DNA of 46,363 nt, from contig JAGAQV010000010.1 of NCBI GenBank assembly GCA_017622555.1, positions 1 through 46,363 on the forward strand, written 5' to 3'. The first letter of the stretch is position 1. Every line of letters begins with the position of its first letter. The notes below the pieces were generated by a model. The model was not told where the DNA came from. It made no database searches and saw nothing but the letters and a program-made list of their open reading frames with translations. This DNA comes from Clostridia bacterium. Its GTDB lineage: Bacteria > Bacillota > Clostridia > Oscillospirales > Acutalibacteraceae. The position numbers and the translations under genes were made by a program. Of the stretch, positions 15,236 through 23,771 are shown piece by piece.

Positions 15236-15268
15236 TAGTAAAAAAGTCTTAGTAAAGCTCTTAGAAAA

Positions 15269-15326
15269 TATAACATAAAACTATTTCCTTTCTTTGTTTT
15301 TTATGTTATAAATTAAAGAAAGGAAA
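15269..15326. promoter_or_regulatory. Two interleaved 12-bp inverted repeats (pseudoknot-like)
   Basis: TATAACATAAAA (15269-15280) pairs with TTTTATGTTATA (15299-15310). TTTCCTTTCTTT (15284-15295), inside that loop, is the exact reverse complement of AAAGAAAGGAAA (15315-15326) outside it. The loop of hairpin 1 can therefore pair with sequence after hairpin 1, the topology of an H-type pseudoknot or of mutually exclusive hairpins. It lies about 50 bases ahead of the LytTR regulator gene. Confidence 0.6.
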
Positions 15327-15378
15327 AATCATACATATCTTGGAGTATGGTGTATAAAATTTGGAGGTATCTGGGAAA

Positions 15379-16086
15379 ATGCAGATTGCTATTTGTGATG
15401 ACGACAGCTTTTTTCGTAGTCAATTAAAGGATATTCTTATTAAATACAAATCAGAAAAAAGAGTCCATATTGATATATTCGAATTTGAAAGCGGTGAAAG
15501 TTTTCTTGCAGACAGTACCGTTTGGGATGTTGTTTTTATGGACTATCAAATGAATGGATTAGATGGGCTTGAAACTGCTCGTATTTTAAGAAAGAAAAAT
15601 CCTATTTGCAGTATAATTTTTATAACAGCTTACCCCGAATTTATACTTGAATCCTTTGAAGTTCAGCCGTTTAGATTTATGTTAAAGCCCATGGAGGATA
15701 AAAAAATATACGATGCTTTAAATGACTACATAAAGCAACAAAAGCTTCTCTATCCACTGATAATAGTTGAAGACGGAGAACAAAAAACCGTCAACTCTCA
15801 GGATATTTTATACCTTGAAGGTGACGGAAAATATTGTATTGTTCGAACATCAAAGGACACTATTCATAGTTCAAAGACAATAGCTCAAGTATATAAACTG
15901 TTACCGGAACATTGCTTTTATCGAGTACATAAGTCATACGTGGTTAATATGTATTGCATTGATAGTTTTAAAAATAATATAATAACACTCAATAATGGCG
16001 AAGTGGCAGTTATTGGTAGAAATCATATTGCTGAGTTTAAAAGGGTATATATGAATTTTGTAAAAAACTATTATGTGAGGTTATAA
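15379..16086 (+). CDS. LytTR response regulator (AgrA-like)
   Basis: Start taken at ATG 15379 (MQIAICDDD); GGAGG lies upstream and a TTG at 15361 is less likely. 235 residues: a receiver domain with acidic pocket D7-D9, phosphoacceptor Asp55 (VVFMDYQMNG) and LKPM lysine, then a LytTR DNA-binding domain (about 135-230) with the conserved FYRVHKSYVVN block. Such regulators bind paired direct repeats; the GCTAAC pairs upstream of precursors 1 and 2 are candidates. The kinase gene follows after two bases. Confidence 0.93.
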   Translation: MQIAICDDDSFFRSQLKDILIKYKSEKRVHIDIFEFESGESFLADSTVWDVVFMDYQMNGLDGLETARILRKKNPICSIIFITAYPEFILESFEVQPFRFMLKPMEDKKIYDALNDYIKQQKLLYPLIIVEDGEQKTVNSQDILYLEGDGKYCIVRTSKDTIHSSKTIAQVYKLLPEHCFYRVHKSYVVNMYCIDSFKNNIITLNNGEVAVIGRNHIAEFKRVYMNFVKNYYVRL

Positions 16087-16088
16087 TA

Positions 16089-17375
16089 ATGCCATTTTTA
16101 CTAGTATTAGAAACACTTGTATATTATATTTGCCTTATATTTATTTCAGTTAAAATATTAGACGGGGTTTTACATAAATTAAGTATTGCTCTGTCTTTTT
16201 TTGTGTATATACCTGTATTATTTGCATGGGAAAATTTACAAGAATCATCACAACTTTTATTAGTTCTCGCACTTTTAATTTTTCAGGTTGTATTTTTAAA
16301 ATTCAGCTCTAAAGGTTTGAATTTTGTTTCACTTGTTTATTCTTTTTTATTGGTTTTTTGTATGAATTCTATTATAAATTCAATTTTGATTTCATTTATA
16401 TCAATAAACAATAAAAGTGATATAATTATTGAAATCATAATACATTTTTTATTTATTATTTGTTGCGCTATTCTCTGTCTGTCTAAGGTTCGGTACAAGA
16501 TTAAAAGTATTATAAATTGGACTCCCATGAATATTAAAGGAATAGTTTTGTCTATTGTTATTATTGGTGCTTTGCTAACCGCATTAATACTTGATATGAA
16601 AAGCCAAACGCAAAGTGTGATTTTATACTTTACTAGATTGTTTATGATTTTGATACTTTTGGTTTGCACAACATTTCCGATAATGATATTAAATGCTACG
16701 ACAAATACATATCTAAAGAAGTTAACTCATGATTACGAGGAACAAATAAAGGCACAGGCTGAACATTATTCCGCCTTAGCAAAAGCTAATTTCGAACTTA
16801 GAAGATTTCAACATGACTTTAAAAATATTAAGGTTGGAGTAAGCAAGTTAATAGCCGAAGAAAGACTGACCGAGGCTATGAGTATGCTTGATAGCACCCA
16901 TGAAGATATTTACAATACGACCCATTCTTTATTATGCTTTGATACGGGTAATGGTATAGTTGATGCCTTGCTTGCAGATAAACAGCGCAACGCTGCTCTA
17001 TCAAATATCAAAATTAAATTTGAGGGTGCTGTGCCATCAAATAGCATATCGGCTACGGAATTATGTGTGTTATTTGGCAATACAATTGATAACGCGATAG
17101 AAGCATGTGAAAAAATTGATATTGAAAATGAAAAAATAATTAATATTACCTGCAAGTGCAACAGCAATTTTATGTTTTTAGATATCACCAATCCGGTAAG
17201 TAAGCCCATTGCAATTAAAAATAACACTCTTGCTACTACAAAAGCTGATAAAACTCTCCATGGTTTTGGATTATATTCCCTTGATCAAATTGTAAGAAAA
17301 CATAACGGAGAACTTAATTTGTCTTGCGATAACTACGAATTTAAAGTTAATATCAGTATGTTTGTTAAAACCTAA
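16089..17375 (+). CDS. GHKL-family sensor histidine kinase (AgrC/HPK10-like)
   Basis: 428 residues. The N-terminal half is a multi-helix membrane sensor (about six TM segments within 1-200), followed by a short coiled region and the phosphoacceptor His242 in RRFQHDFKN. The ATP-binding part has the N-box FGNTIDNAIEAC and a GFGLYSLDQIV G-box. Kinases of this class sense secreted peptides. No agrB/agrD pair is present, so the signal may be one of the double-glycine peptides exported by this locus, which is inference. Confidence 0.92.
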   Translation: MPFLLVLETLVYYICLIFISVKILDGVLHKLSIALSFFVYIPVLFAWENLQESSQLLLVLALLIFQVVFLKFSSKGLNFVSLVYSFLLVFCMNSIINSILISFISINNKSDIIIEIIIHFLFIICCAILCLSKVRYKIKSIINWTPMNIKGIVLSIVIIGALLTALILDMKSQTQSVILYFTRLFMILILLVCTTFPIMILNATTNTYLKKLTHDYEEQIKAQAEHYSALAKANFELRRFQHDFKNIKVGVSKLIAEERLTEAMSMLDSTHEDIYNTTHSLLCFDTGNGIVDALLADKQRNAALSNIKIKFEGAVPSNSISATELCVLFGNTIDNAIEACEKIDIENEKIINITCKCNSNFMFLDITNPVSKPIAIKNNTLATTKADKTLHGFGLYSLDQIVRKHNGELNLSCDNYEFKVNISMFVKT

Positions 17376-17524
17376 AAACACTAAATTAAGTTTCACATCA
17401 AAGTTCAAAATACGGTTCATAAAACCCGATAGATGTAACTATACCAATTTGTCACCTTTACAATCTCGTTACTTTATGATATACTACTATATAGAATATA
17501 TCACGAAGCCTAAGGGGGATGTTT

Positions 17525-19360
17525 ATGAAGAATACGTCTAATGTAATAGCCATTTATTCACGAAAATCTAAATTCACAGGCAAGGGTGAAAGTATCGGAA
17601 ATCAGGTGGAACTTTGCCGTGAATACATACGAACTCATTACGGTGATGAAGCCGCAGAGAAAGCGGTAGTATTTGAAGACGAAGGTTTTTCGGGTGGAAA
17701 CGTCAACCGACCTGCCTTTAAAAAAATGATGGCTCATATTGAGCGTGGAGAATTTAAGGCACTTGTGGTTTACCGTCTTGACCGTGTTAGTCGTAATGTC
17801 AGTGACTTTTCATCACTTATCGAAGACCTCAACCGCCGAGATATAGTTTTTGTGTCTATCCGTGAGCAGTTTGATACGGCAACGCCGATGGGCAGAGCAA
17901 TGATGTATATTGCCTCTGTATTCGCACAACTTGAACGTGAAACCATTGCCGAGCGTATCAGAGATAATATGCACGAATTGGCAAAAACAGGCCGATGGCT
18001 TGGCGGCAATACACCTACGGGCTATTGCAGCGAAAGTGTTAAAAGTGTTACGGTTGACGGCAAAACCAAAAAAGCTTGTAAATTAAAACTTATTCCCGAA
18101 GAAGCCGAGACCGTAAAACTTATCTTTGATTTGTTTATTAAAACAGGCTCTTTAACACTTACCGAGGCAGAGCTGATACAGCGTAGAATAATGACGAAAA
18201 ACGGCAATCACTTTACTCGATTCTCAATAAAATCCATACTGCAAAATCCTGTATATATGATTGCAGATGAAGAAGCTTACGAGTTTTTCAAACTAAAAGA
18301 TGCAGATCTATTTTCGTCAAGAGAAGAATTTGACGGTGTTCACGGAATCTTGGCATACAACCGTACCGACCAAGAAAAAGGCAAAGCCACAGTTTACAAC
18401 CCTGTCAGTGATTGGATTGTTTCGGTTGGTAAGCATCAAGGTATTATCCCCGGCAAGATTTGGGTAGGTGTTCAGGATAATCTTGAACGAAACAAATCAA
18501 AATCCTTCCGCAGACCAAGAAGAAACGAAGCCTTACTTACTGGCCTTTTGTTCTGCTCTTGCGGCAACCGAATGTACCCCAAGCTCTCTAAACGAAAAAC
18601 TGCTGACGGTGAAATCATATATACCTATGTCTGCAAGATGAAAGAGCGTAGCAAAAAAGACCTTTGCAATAAGCGTAATGCAAACGGTAACACATTAGAC
18701 CTTGCGGTTATTGAGAAAATCAAGCAACTCGCATACGAAAAAAGTGATTTTGTCAAGCAGCTTGAAAAAAGTAAGATTTTCTACACAGGCAATCGTGAGC
18801 AGTATGAGCAGAAGTTAAGTACGATGAAAAAAGAAAAAGCCGACCTTGAGAAAAAGGTCAGCTCACTCATAGACACACTTGCTGAGTTAGATGATAATTC
18901 AGCAAAAAAATCAATAGTCGCCCGTATTAACGATATGAATACTGAAATTGATAAAATCTCACAGGGCATTGACGAAATGATAAGTCTTACCGCCGAACAC
19001 GCTTTCAGCGATATTGAGTTTGACGTGCTTCGTCAGATGCTGGGCGTTTTCAAAAACACTATTGATGATATGTCCTACGAACAAAAGAGAGCCGCCATTC
19101 AAAGTATTGTACGCCGTGTAATTTGGGATGGCGAAAATGCACACGTTATTTTATTCGGTTCGCAGGACGGTGATATTGAACTACCCGATATCACACCTTA
19201 CATAAAACACATTGAAATAGAATCGGAAGAAGACGAAGAACTCATTGAGTTTTCGGACGTAGATTACGACGAAGATACTACTGAGGATTTTGGTCGTCAT
19301 ACTAAAACCGATTTGTGTGAGGATAGCAAACGAAATTTTAATGTTTTTCAGAAGCCTTAA
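17525..19360 (+). CDS. Large serine recombinase of the sigK-intervening element (SpoIVCA-like)
   Basis: Start taken at the second ATG, 17525, since AAGGGGG would be too close to the first at 17519. 611 residues: a resolvase domain with catalytic Ser12 (AIYSRKSK), an arginine-rich active site (VYRLDRVSRN; RETIAERIRDN), a recombinase domain (about 165-290), a zinc ribbon (CSCGNRMYPK ... CKMKERSKKDLC) and a coiled-coil region. Its last codons overlap the sigK 3' half in another frame. That is the expected position of the enzyme that excises a skin-like element in the mother cell to rebuild sigK. I found no clear sporulation-sigma promoter. Confidence 0.9.
   Translation: MKNTSNVIAIYSRKSKFTGKGESIGNQVELCREYIRTHYGDEAAEKAVVFEDEGFSGGNVNRPAFKKMMAHIERGEFKALVVYRLDRVSRNVSDFSSLIEDLNRRDIVFVSIREQFDTATPMGRAMMYIASVFAQLERETIAERIRDNMHELAKTGRWLGGNTPTGYCSESVKSVTVDGKTKKACKLKLIPEEAETVKLIFDLFIKTGSLTLTEAELIQRRIMTKNGNHFTRFSIKSILQNPVYMIADEEAYEFFKLKDADLFSSREEFDGVHGILAYNRTDQEKGKATVYNPVSDWIVSVGKHQGIIPGKIWVGVQDNLERNKSKSFRRPRRNEALLTGLLFCSCGNRMYPKLSKRKTADGEIIYTYVCKMKERSKKDLCNKRNANGNTLDLAVIEKIKQLAYEKSDFVKQLEKSKIFYTGNREQYEQKLSTMKKEKADLEKKVSSLIDTLAELDDNSAKKSIVARINDMNTEIDKISQGIDEMISLTAEHAFSDIEFDVLRQMLGVFKNTIDDMSYEQKRAAIQSIVRRVIWDGENAHVILFGSQDGDIELPDITPYIKHIEIESEEDEELIEFSDVDYDEDTTEDFGRHTKTDLCEDSKRNFNVFQKP
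19323..19343 (+). other. Putative attachment/crossover site at the sigK junction
   Basis: The sequence ATAGCAAACGAAATTTTAATG encodes IANEILM. The homologous part of sigma-K and of this genome's own sigma-E (CIENEILM, near 131-138 of the 44610-45302 gene) starts exactly at NEILM, with unrelated residues before it. In Bacillus the skin crossover is at the same NE codons (AATGA). The true crossover is therefore probably within about 19326-19336; the matching left site is outside the window. Confidence 0.65.
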
Positions 19361-19679
19361 AAAGAATTCACAGGAGGTTTTTATAAGCGACCCTATAGAC
19401 ACTGACGGTCAAGGAAATGCCTTAACCCTTATTGACGTTATTGCCGACAAAAGTGACATTGTTGAAGAACTTGATACAAAATTAAAGCTTCAAAAACTGC
19501 GGCTTATAATAAACGGTGCTTTAGATGAGCGTGAGCTAGAAATTATAAGGTATCGTTACGGTATTGGTGGTTACCCCGAGCTTACTCAGCGTGATATTGC
19601 TAAAAAACTCGGCATTTCGCGTAGCTATGTATCACGAATAGAAAAATCCGCCTTAGAAAAACTAAGACGGAGGTTTTAA
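19329..19679 (+). CDS. sigK: Sigma-K, 3' half (interrupted gene, SpoIIIC-like)
   Basis: About 116 codons homologous to the C-terminal half of sporulation sigma-K: NEILMFFRSLKK, DPIDTDGQGN then TLIDVI, and a complete region 4 with ELTQRDIAKKLGISRSYVSRIE. There is no start codon of its own for a functional protein; the open frame merely continues upstream to 19290. Promoter-binding region 2 should be encoded by the missing 5' half beyond the left window edge. After excision of the element the halves would be joined into a gene for mother-cell sigma-K. Its stop touches the stop of the convergent gene at 19680. Confidence 0.9.
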   Translation, partial: NEILMFFRSLKKNSQEVFISDPIDTDGQGNALTLIDVIADKSDIVEELDTKLKLQKLRLIINGALDERELEIIRYRYGIGGYPELTQRDIAKKLGISRSYVSRIEKSALEKLRRRF

Positions 19680-20006
19680 CTATTTCCTATAATATTTATA
19701 AAAAATCATAATATGATCGTCTTCACCCGTAACGGTGTTGGGGCCTTTAACGGTAATGCCGTCGCCCGACATATGAATAAAATATTCACAGCGGTCCATG
19801 TTACAGCGAAAAACATCTTCTTCACCACATAGCACCCTGATTTCATCATCAATTAAAACTATGCGCCCTGCTTTACCAACAATAATGCTTTTTTGCTCAC
19901 CACTTTCATCTCGGTACATACGGGTAACGTACTTTACTTCCCTGCCGTCCATTTCTCGCAAAGCGGGATTATTACGTATTTTTTTCTTTTTAGAAAACCA
20001 AAGCAT
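19680..20006 (-). CDS. Conserved-looking small protein of unknown function
   Basis: Start taken at ATG 20006 (MLWFSKKKK) with AAAGGG eight bases upstream; a GTG at 20015 is possible. 108 residues: a hydrophobic-basic start (LWFSKKKKIR) then a beta-rich soluble domain containing VGKAGRIVLIDDEIRVLCG and ending in aromatic YKYYRK. I do not recognise the family. It is convergent with the sigK 3' half with no bases between the two stops. Confidence 0.7.
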   Translation of the reverse strand: MLWFSKKKKIRNNPALREMDGREVKYVTRMYRDESGEQKSIIVGKAGRIVLIDDEIRVLCGEEDVFRCNMDRCEYFIHMSGDGITVKGPNTVTGEDDHIMIFYKYYRK

Positions 20007-20357
20007 AAAAGCCACCCTTTAAAAATTACATAAAGTGTTTAGAAATCGCATACAATAATTAACGGTAAAACAATTGTTACCTAATAAATATACCATAAGG
20101 CTTTAAAAATGTAAAATTTTTTAAACACAACATTTAGGTGCTATAGCTTAAACACCACACAAAAACCACTACTTTTTGTGATTTTGGCGGTTATTATGCT
20201 AAACATATAAACCAGAGGGTTGATTTTTTGGCACTTTGCACAAAAGAATTGTTAAAAAATGTCAATTAAAGGTGTTTTTTAAATAGTTACAAGTTTGTAA
20301 CCTTTTATTTTGTAACCTTTTTTGCGCAAATTGACCAAATTTCGCTACTTTTGAATT
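20007..20357. other. Intergenic gap with small hairpins
   Basis: No ORF. Small inverted repeats are visible: GGTAAAACAATTGTTACC (about 20064-20081), CACAAAAA...TTTTTGTG (about 20157-20179) and repeated GTAACC near 20298-20320. Nothing matches a riboswitch I know. They lie upstream of the promoter at 20359, so they are not part of that mRNA. Confidence 0.45.
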
Positions 20358-20358
20358 T

Positions 20359-20387
20359 TTGACATTTGGGTTAAAAATGGCTATAAT
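20359..20387 (+). promoter_or_regulatory. Consensus promoter of the G5/3D protein gene
   Basis: TTGACA at 20359-20364, a 17-base spacer and TATAAT at 20382-20387, both perfect. The start codon is at 20458, with AAAGGAG seven bases before it. Confidence 0.85.
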
Positions 20388-20457
20388 ACCATAGGCTTTG
20401 AAAAAATGGGCAGTTAAAAACAAAAGCTTAACACGCCCAAATTAAAGGAGTTATTGG

Positions 20458-21522
20458 ATGATAGAAAAAATAAAGTATCGCTTGTCACAGTTGATTAATG
20501 ACAAGTATATGCGATTAAGAGCATTAAGCATGCTTACCGCCCTTACCATCGCAGTAGTTACTTTACTGCACACATCAATCCACACGATTGAAGTTTTTGA
20601 CGGTGAAAAAACCTATGTCGTAACCTCGCTTACAAGAAACGTTGCGTCGGTTATGGCTAAAATGAAGTTTAAGTCCGACAAATACGCAATTTTAGACACT
20701 AACGTTTCCCACGGAACAACTTCTGTTCAGATTACCTACGGTTTCCCCGTCTACGTTACACAGGGCGACAAAACAACCGAAATTGAATTCTTCGGCGGCA
20801 CAGTTGCTGATGCTTTGAAGCAAGCAGGCTTTACCGTTGATGAACACGACTTTGTAGAACCCGCACTTGATACTGTTATCAAGGCAACCGAATATATCGA
20901 TTATACCGATATTGGCTACACCAGCGGTAGCTATACCGAAGCAATTCCCTTTGAAACTAAGACTGAATATACTTCAACCTTAAATAAGGGCGTTAGCAAG
21001 GTTACAACAAAGGGTGTTAAAGGCAGTCAGCTTGTAAATTACACCCAAAAAACCGTAAACGGTGTGCCCACATTAAAAGAAATTGTTTCTACAACAATTT
21101 TAAGCCAACCTGTTAATGCAGTTAAGCTTGTAGGCACCAAGGCAATTATTGCAAATCCTAAAAACTGGATTTCAACACTTGCTCCCGCAAATGCAATTGA
21201 GCTTGATGAAAACGGCGTTCCCGTTAAGTACAAGTCTAAAATGACTGTACGTGCTACCGCATACACCCACACAGGCAACAAATGTTCAACAGGTGTTAAG
21301 CCTCAGCCCGGTTATATTGCGGTAAACCCCAAGGTTATTCCCTACGGCACAAAAATGTTTATTAAAACAGTTGACGGTAAATATATTTACGGTTATGCCG
21401 TTGCTGCCGACACAGGCGGATTTATTAAAAAGCACCCCACAGGAATTGACCTTTTTATGAATACCAAAAAAGAATGCACAAACTTTGGTGTTCGCAAAGC
21501 TGAAATTTATATTTTAGAATAA
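20458..21522 (+). CDS. Exported G5 and 3D domain cell-wall protein (YabE/Rpf-like)
   Basis: 354 residues. An N-terminal membrane anchor or signal (about 22-42) is followed by DUF348-type repeats (about 43-80 and 98-137), a G5 domain (about 150-228, with TLKEIVSTTILSQPV) and a C-terminal 3D domain (about 262-353). The 3D domain keeps its acidic residues in AADTGG and GIDLFM, seen in MltA/Rpf-type lytic transglycosylases. It probably remodels peptidoglycan outside the cell. Monocistronic: own consensus promoter, then a terminator. Confidence 0.92.
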   Translation: MIEKIKYRLSQLINDKYMRLRALSMLTALTIAVVTLLHTSIHTIEVFDGEKTYVVTSLTRNVASVMAKMKFKSDKYAILDTNVSHGTTSVQITYGFPVYVTQGDKTTEIEFFGGTVADALKQAGFTVDEHDFVEPALDTVIKATEYIDYTDIGYTSGSYTEAIPFETKTEYTSTLNKGVSKVTTKGVKGSQLVNYTQKTVNGVPTLKEIVSTTILSQPVNAVKLVGTKAIIANPKNWISTLAPANAIELDENGVPVKYKSKMTVRATAYTHTGNKCSTGVKPQPGYIAVNPKVIPYGTKMFIKTVDGKYIYGYAVAADTGGFIKKHPTGIDLFMNTKKECTNFGVRKAEIYILE

Positions 21523-21523
21523 T

Positions 21524-21553
21524 AAAAAACCACCCAATCGGGTGGTTTTTTTA
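21524..21553. terminator. Bidirectional terminator
   Basis: AACCACCC (21528-21535) pairs with GGGTGGTT (21540-21547), with A-run and T-run on either side. It serves both the 3D protein gene (+) and metA (-). Confidence 0.9.
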
Positions 21554-22468
21554 TTTTATCTGCTCAATATCGTACGGTGTGGTTTGATATACAAAATAGT
21601 TAAGCCAGTTACTGTAAAGCAAATTGGCGTGTGAACGCCAGGTTACCAAAGGCTCGTTTTCGGGGTTATCATCAGGGAAATAATTTTTAGGTATTTCAAT
21701 TGATTTACCTTCACCTAAATCCCTAAAATATTCCTGCGCTAAGGTGTTAGCATCGTATTCGGAATGGCCTGTTATAAAAATTTGCTTACCCTCAGCGGTT
21801 GCCATAGCGTAAACACCTGCTTCTTCAGAGGAAGCCAAAATTTTTATTTCAGGTACTTTTTTAACATCCTCAATATCAACCGTTGTATGACGGGAATGAG
21901 GCACCATAAACTCGTCGTCAAAGCCACGGAACAAAATTGATTTTTTATAATCGGCCTTGTGCTTAAACACTCCAAACATCTTTTTATCTAATGGCTTTTT
22001 TTCAATGCCGAAGTGGTAATAAAGCCCTGCCTGTGCGCCCCAACAAATATGGAAGGTGGAATGAACGTGGGTTTTGCTCCATTCCATAATTTCGCACAGT
22101 TCATCCCAATACTCAACCTCTTCAAACGGCATATTTTCAACAGGTGCGCCCGTGATAATAAGACCGTCAAAGGTGCGGTGCTTTACATCGTCAAAGGTTT
22201 TGTAAAACGCTAAAAGATGCTCAGCAGGAGTATTTTTAGATTTGTGGCTTTTTGTGTGTATAAGTTCTAATTCAACCTGAAGCGGTGAATTACCGAGAAG
22301 ACGGGATAACTGAGTTTCCGTTTCGATTTTTTTTGGCATCAAGTTTAAAAGTAATATTTTAAGTGGGCGAATATCCTGTGTGATGGCACGGGTTTCGGTC
22401 ATAACAAAGATATTTTCGTCGTTTAAAGTTTTAACGGCCGGTAAATCGTTTGGTATTCTTATCGGCAT
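21551..22468 (-). CDS. metA: Homoserine O-acetyltransferase (MetA family)
   Basis: 305 residues, usual length for the family. The nucleophile is Cys142 in HICWGAQAG, and the His/Glu of the active site are in TGHSEYD. Residue 111 is glutamate (in GAPVEN). In this family Glu111 goes with acetyl-CoA use and Gly111 with succinyl-CoA (established for Bacillus cereus and E. coli enzymes), so the product is predicted to be O-acetyl-L-homoserine. The gene upstream encodes the enzyme that consumes O-acetylhomoserine, which agrees. It is the last gene of the T-box operon, 19 bases after metY. Confidence 0.94.
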   Translation of the reverse strand: MPIRIPNDLPAVKTLNDENIFVMTETRAITQDIRPLKILLLNLMPKKIETETQLSRLLGNSPLQVELELIHTKSHKSKNTPAEHLLAFYKTFDDVKHRTFDGLIITGAPVENMPFEEVEYWDELCEIMEWSKTHVHSTFHICWGAQAGLYYHFGIEKKPLDKKMFGVFKHKADYKKSILFRGFDDEFMVPHSRHTTVDIEDVKKVPEIKILASSEEAGVYAMATAEGKQIFITGHSEYDANTLAQEYFRDLGEGKSIEIPKNYFPDDNPENEPLVTWRSHANLLYSNWLNYFVYQTTPYDIEQIK

Positions 22469-22487
22469 AAATTATCCTAACCTTTAG

Positions 22488-23771
22488 TTAAATTTTATCA
22501 AGCGCCTGCAAAATATCGGCAATAATGTCCTCAGCGTCCTCAATACCGCAAGAAAAACGGATAAGGTCGGGGGTAATACCTGCAGCTGCCAATTCGTCAT
22601 CATTCATTTGACGATGAGTTGCATTTGCAGGGTGCAAACAACAAGTGCGTGCATCGGCAACGTGGGTTGCAATGGAAGCTAATTTTAACTGCTTCATAAA
22701 GGCTTCGGCAGCCTTTCTTCCACCCTTAACACCAAAGCTTACAACACCACAGCCGCCGTTTGGCATATACTTCATTGCAAGTTCATAATTTTTATCGCCT
22801 TCAAGGTGAGGGCAACGAACCCAAGCAATGCGGTCGTCAGCCTTTAATGCCTTTGCAACCGCAAGTGCATTTTCAGCATGCTTTTTAATACGCAAGTGAA
22901 GGCTTTCAAGGCCAAGTCCCAAAACGTAAGCGGTTTGTGCTTGCTGACAGCAACCAAAGTCACGCATTAGCTGTGCAGTGGCCTTTGTGATATAAGCACC
23001 CGCAAGACCAAAGCGTTCTGTATAGGTAACACCGTGATAGCTTTCATCGGGTGTGCAAAGACCAGGGTATTTTTCGGGGTATTTGGTCCAGTCAAACCTA
23101 CCGCTGTCAACAATACAGCCGCCAACAGCACTTGCGTGACCGTCCATATATTTTGTAGTAGAATGAACAACAATGTCAGCGCCCCATTCAAAAGGTCGGC
23201 ACTGAACAGGGGTTGCAAAGGTATTATCAACAATAAGCGGAACACCGTTATTATGTGCAATTTTTGCAAATTTTTCAATATCCAAAACATTAAGTGCAGG
23301 GTTAGCAATTGTTTCACCGAAAACAGCCTTTGTGTTGGGCTTAAATGCGGCTTGTAATTCCTCTTCACTGCAGTCGGGGTCAACAAAGGTAAATTCAATA
23401 CCCATTCGCTTCAAGGTGACAGCGAAAAGGTTATAAGTACCGCCATAAAGTGCAGAAGATGCAACAATATGGTCGCCACAGCCCGCAATATTGAAAATTG
23501 AAAAGAAGGAAGCAGCCTGACCTGATGAAGTAAGCATTGCAGCTGTGCCGCCCTCCATCTCGCAAATCTTAGCTGCAACCATATCACAAGTTGGGTTTTG
23601 AAGACGGGCATAAAAATAGCCGCTTGCTTCAAGGTCGAAAAGCTTGCCCATATCCTCGCTTGTATCGTATTTATAAGTAGTACTTTGATATATAGGAATT
23701 TGACGAGGCTCACCGTTTTTTGGGGTGTAACCGCCCTGAACACATTTGGTGCCCATTTTAAACTCGCTCAT
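22488..23771 (-). CDS. metY: O-acetylhomoserine sulfhydrylase
   Basis: 427 residues, a Cys/Met-metabolism PLP enzyme. The PLP lysine is in VVHSTTKYMDGH; the phosphate-binding SSGQAAS and the YARLQNPT region are present, and the internal insertion (YHGVTYTERFG) is typical of MetY rather than MetB or MetC. It makes homocysteine from O-acetylhomoserine and sulfide. The start ATG overlaps the stop of the amidohydrolase (ATGA) and GGAGG lies inside that gene, so translation is coupled. Confidence 0.94.
   Translation of the reverse strand: MSEFKMGTKCVQGGYTPKNGEPRQIPIYQSTTYKYDTSEDMGKLFDLEASGYFYARLQNPTCDMVAAKICEMEGGTAAMLTSSGQAASFFSIFNIAGCGDHIVASSALYGGTYNLFAVTLKRMGIEFTFVDPDCSEEELQAAFKPNTKAVFGETIANPALNVLDIEKFAKIAHNNGVPLIVDNTFATPVQCRPFEWGADIVVHSTTKYMDGHASAVGGCIVDSGRFDWTKYPEKYPGLCTPDESYHGVTYTERFGLAGAYITKATAQLMRDFGCCQQAQTAYVLGLGLESLHLRIKKHAENALAVAKALKADDRIAWVRCPHLEGDKNYELAMKYMPNGGCGVVSFGVKGGRKAAEAFMKQLKLASIATHVADARTCCLHPANATHRQMNDDELAAAGITPDLIRFSCGIEDAEDIIADILQALDKI

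Noticed and set aside
19290-19328. ATG at 19290 as the true start of a small sigma-factor gene
   Set aside because: The residues before NEILM have no sigma-factor similarity and there is no ribosome-binding site; the gene is a split sigK half.
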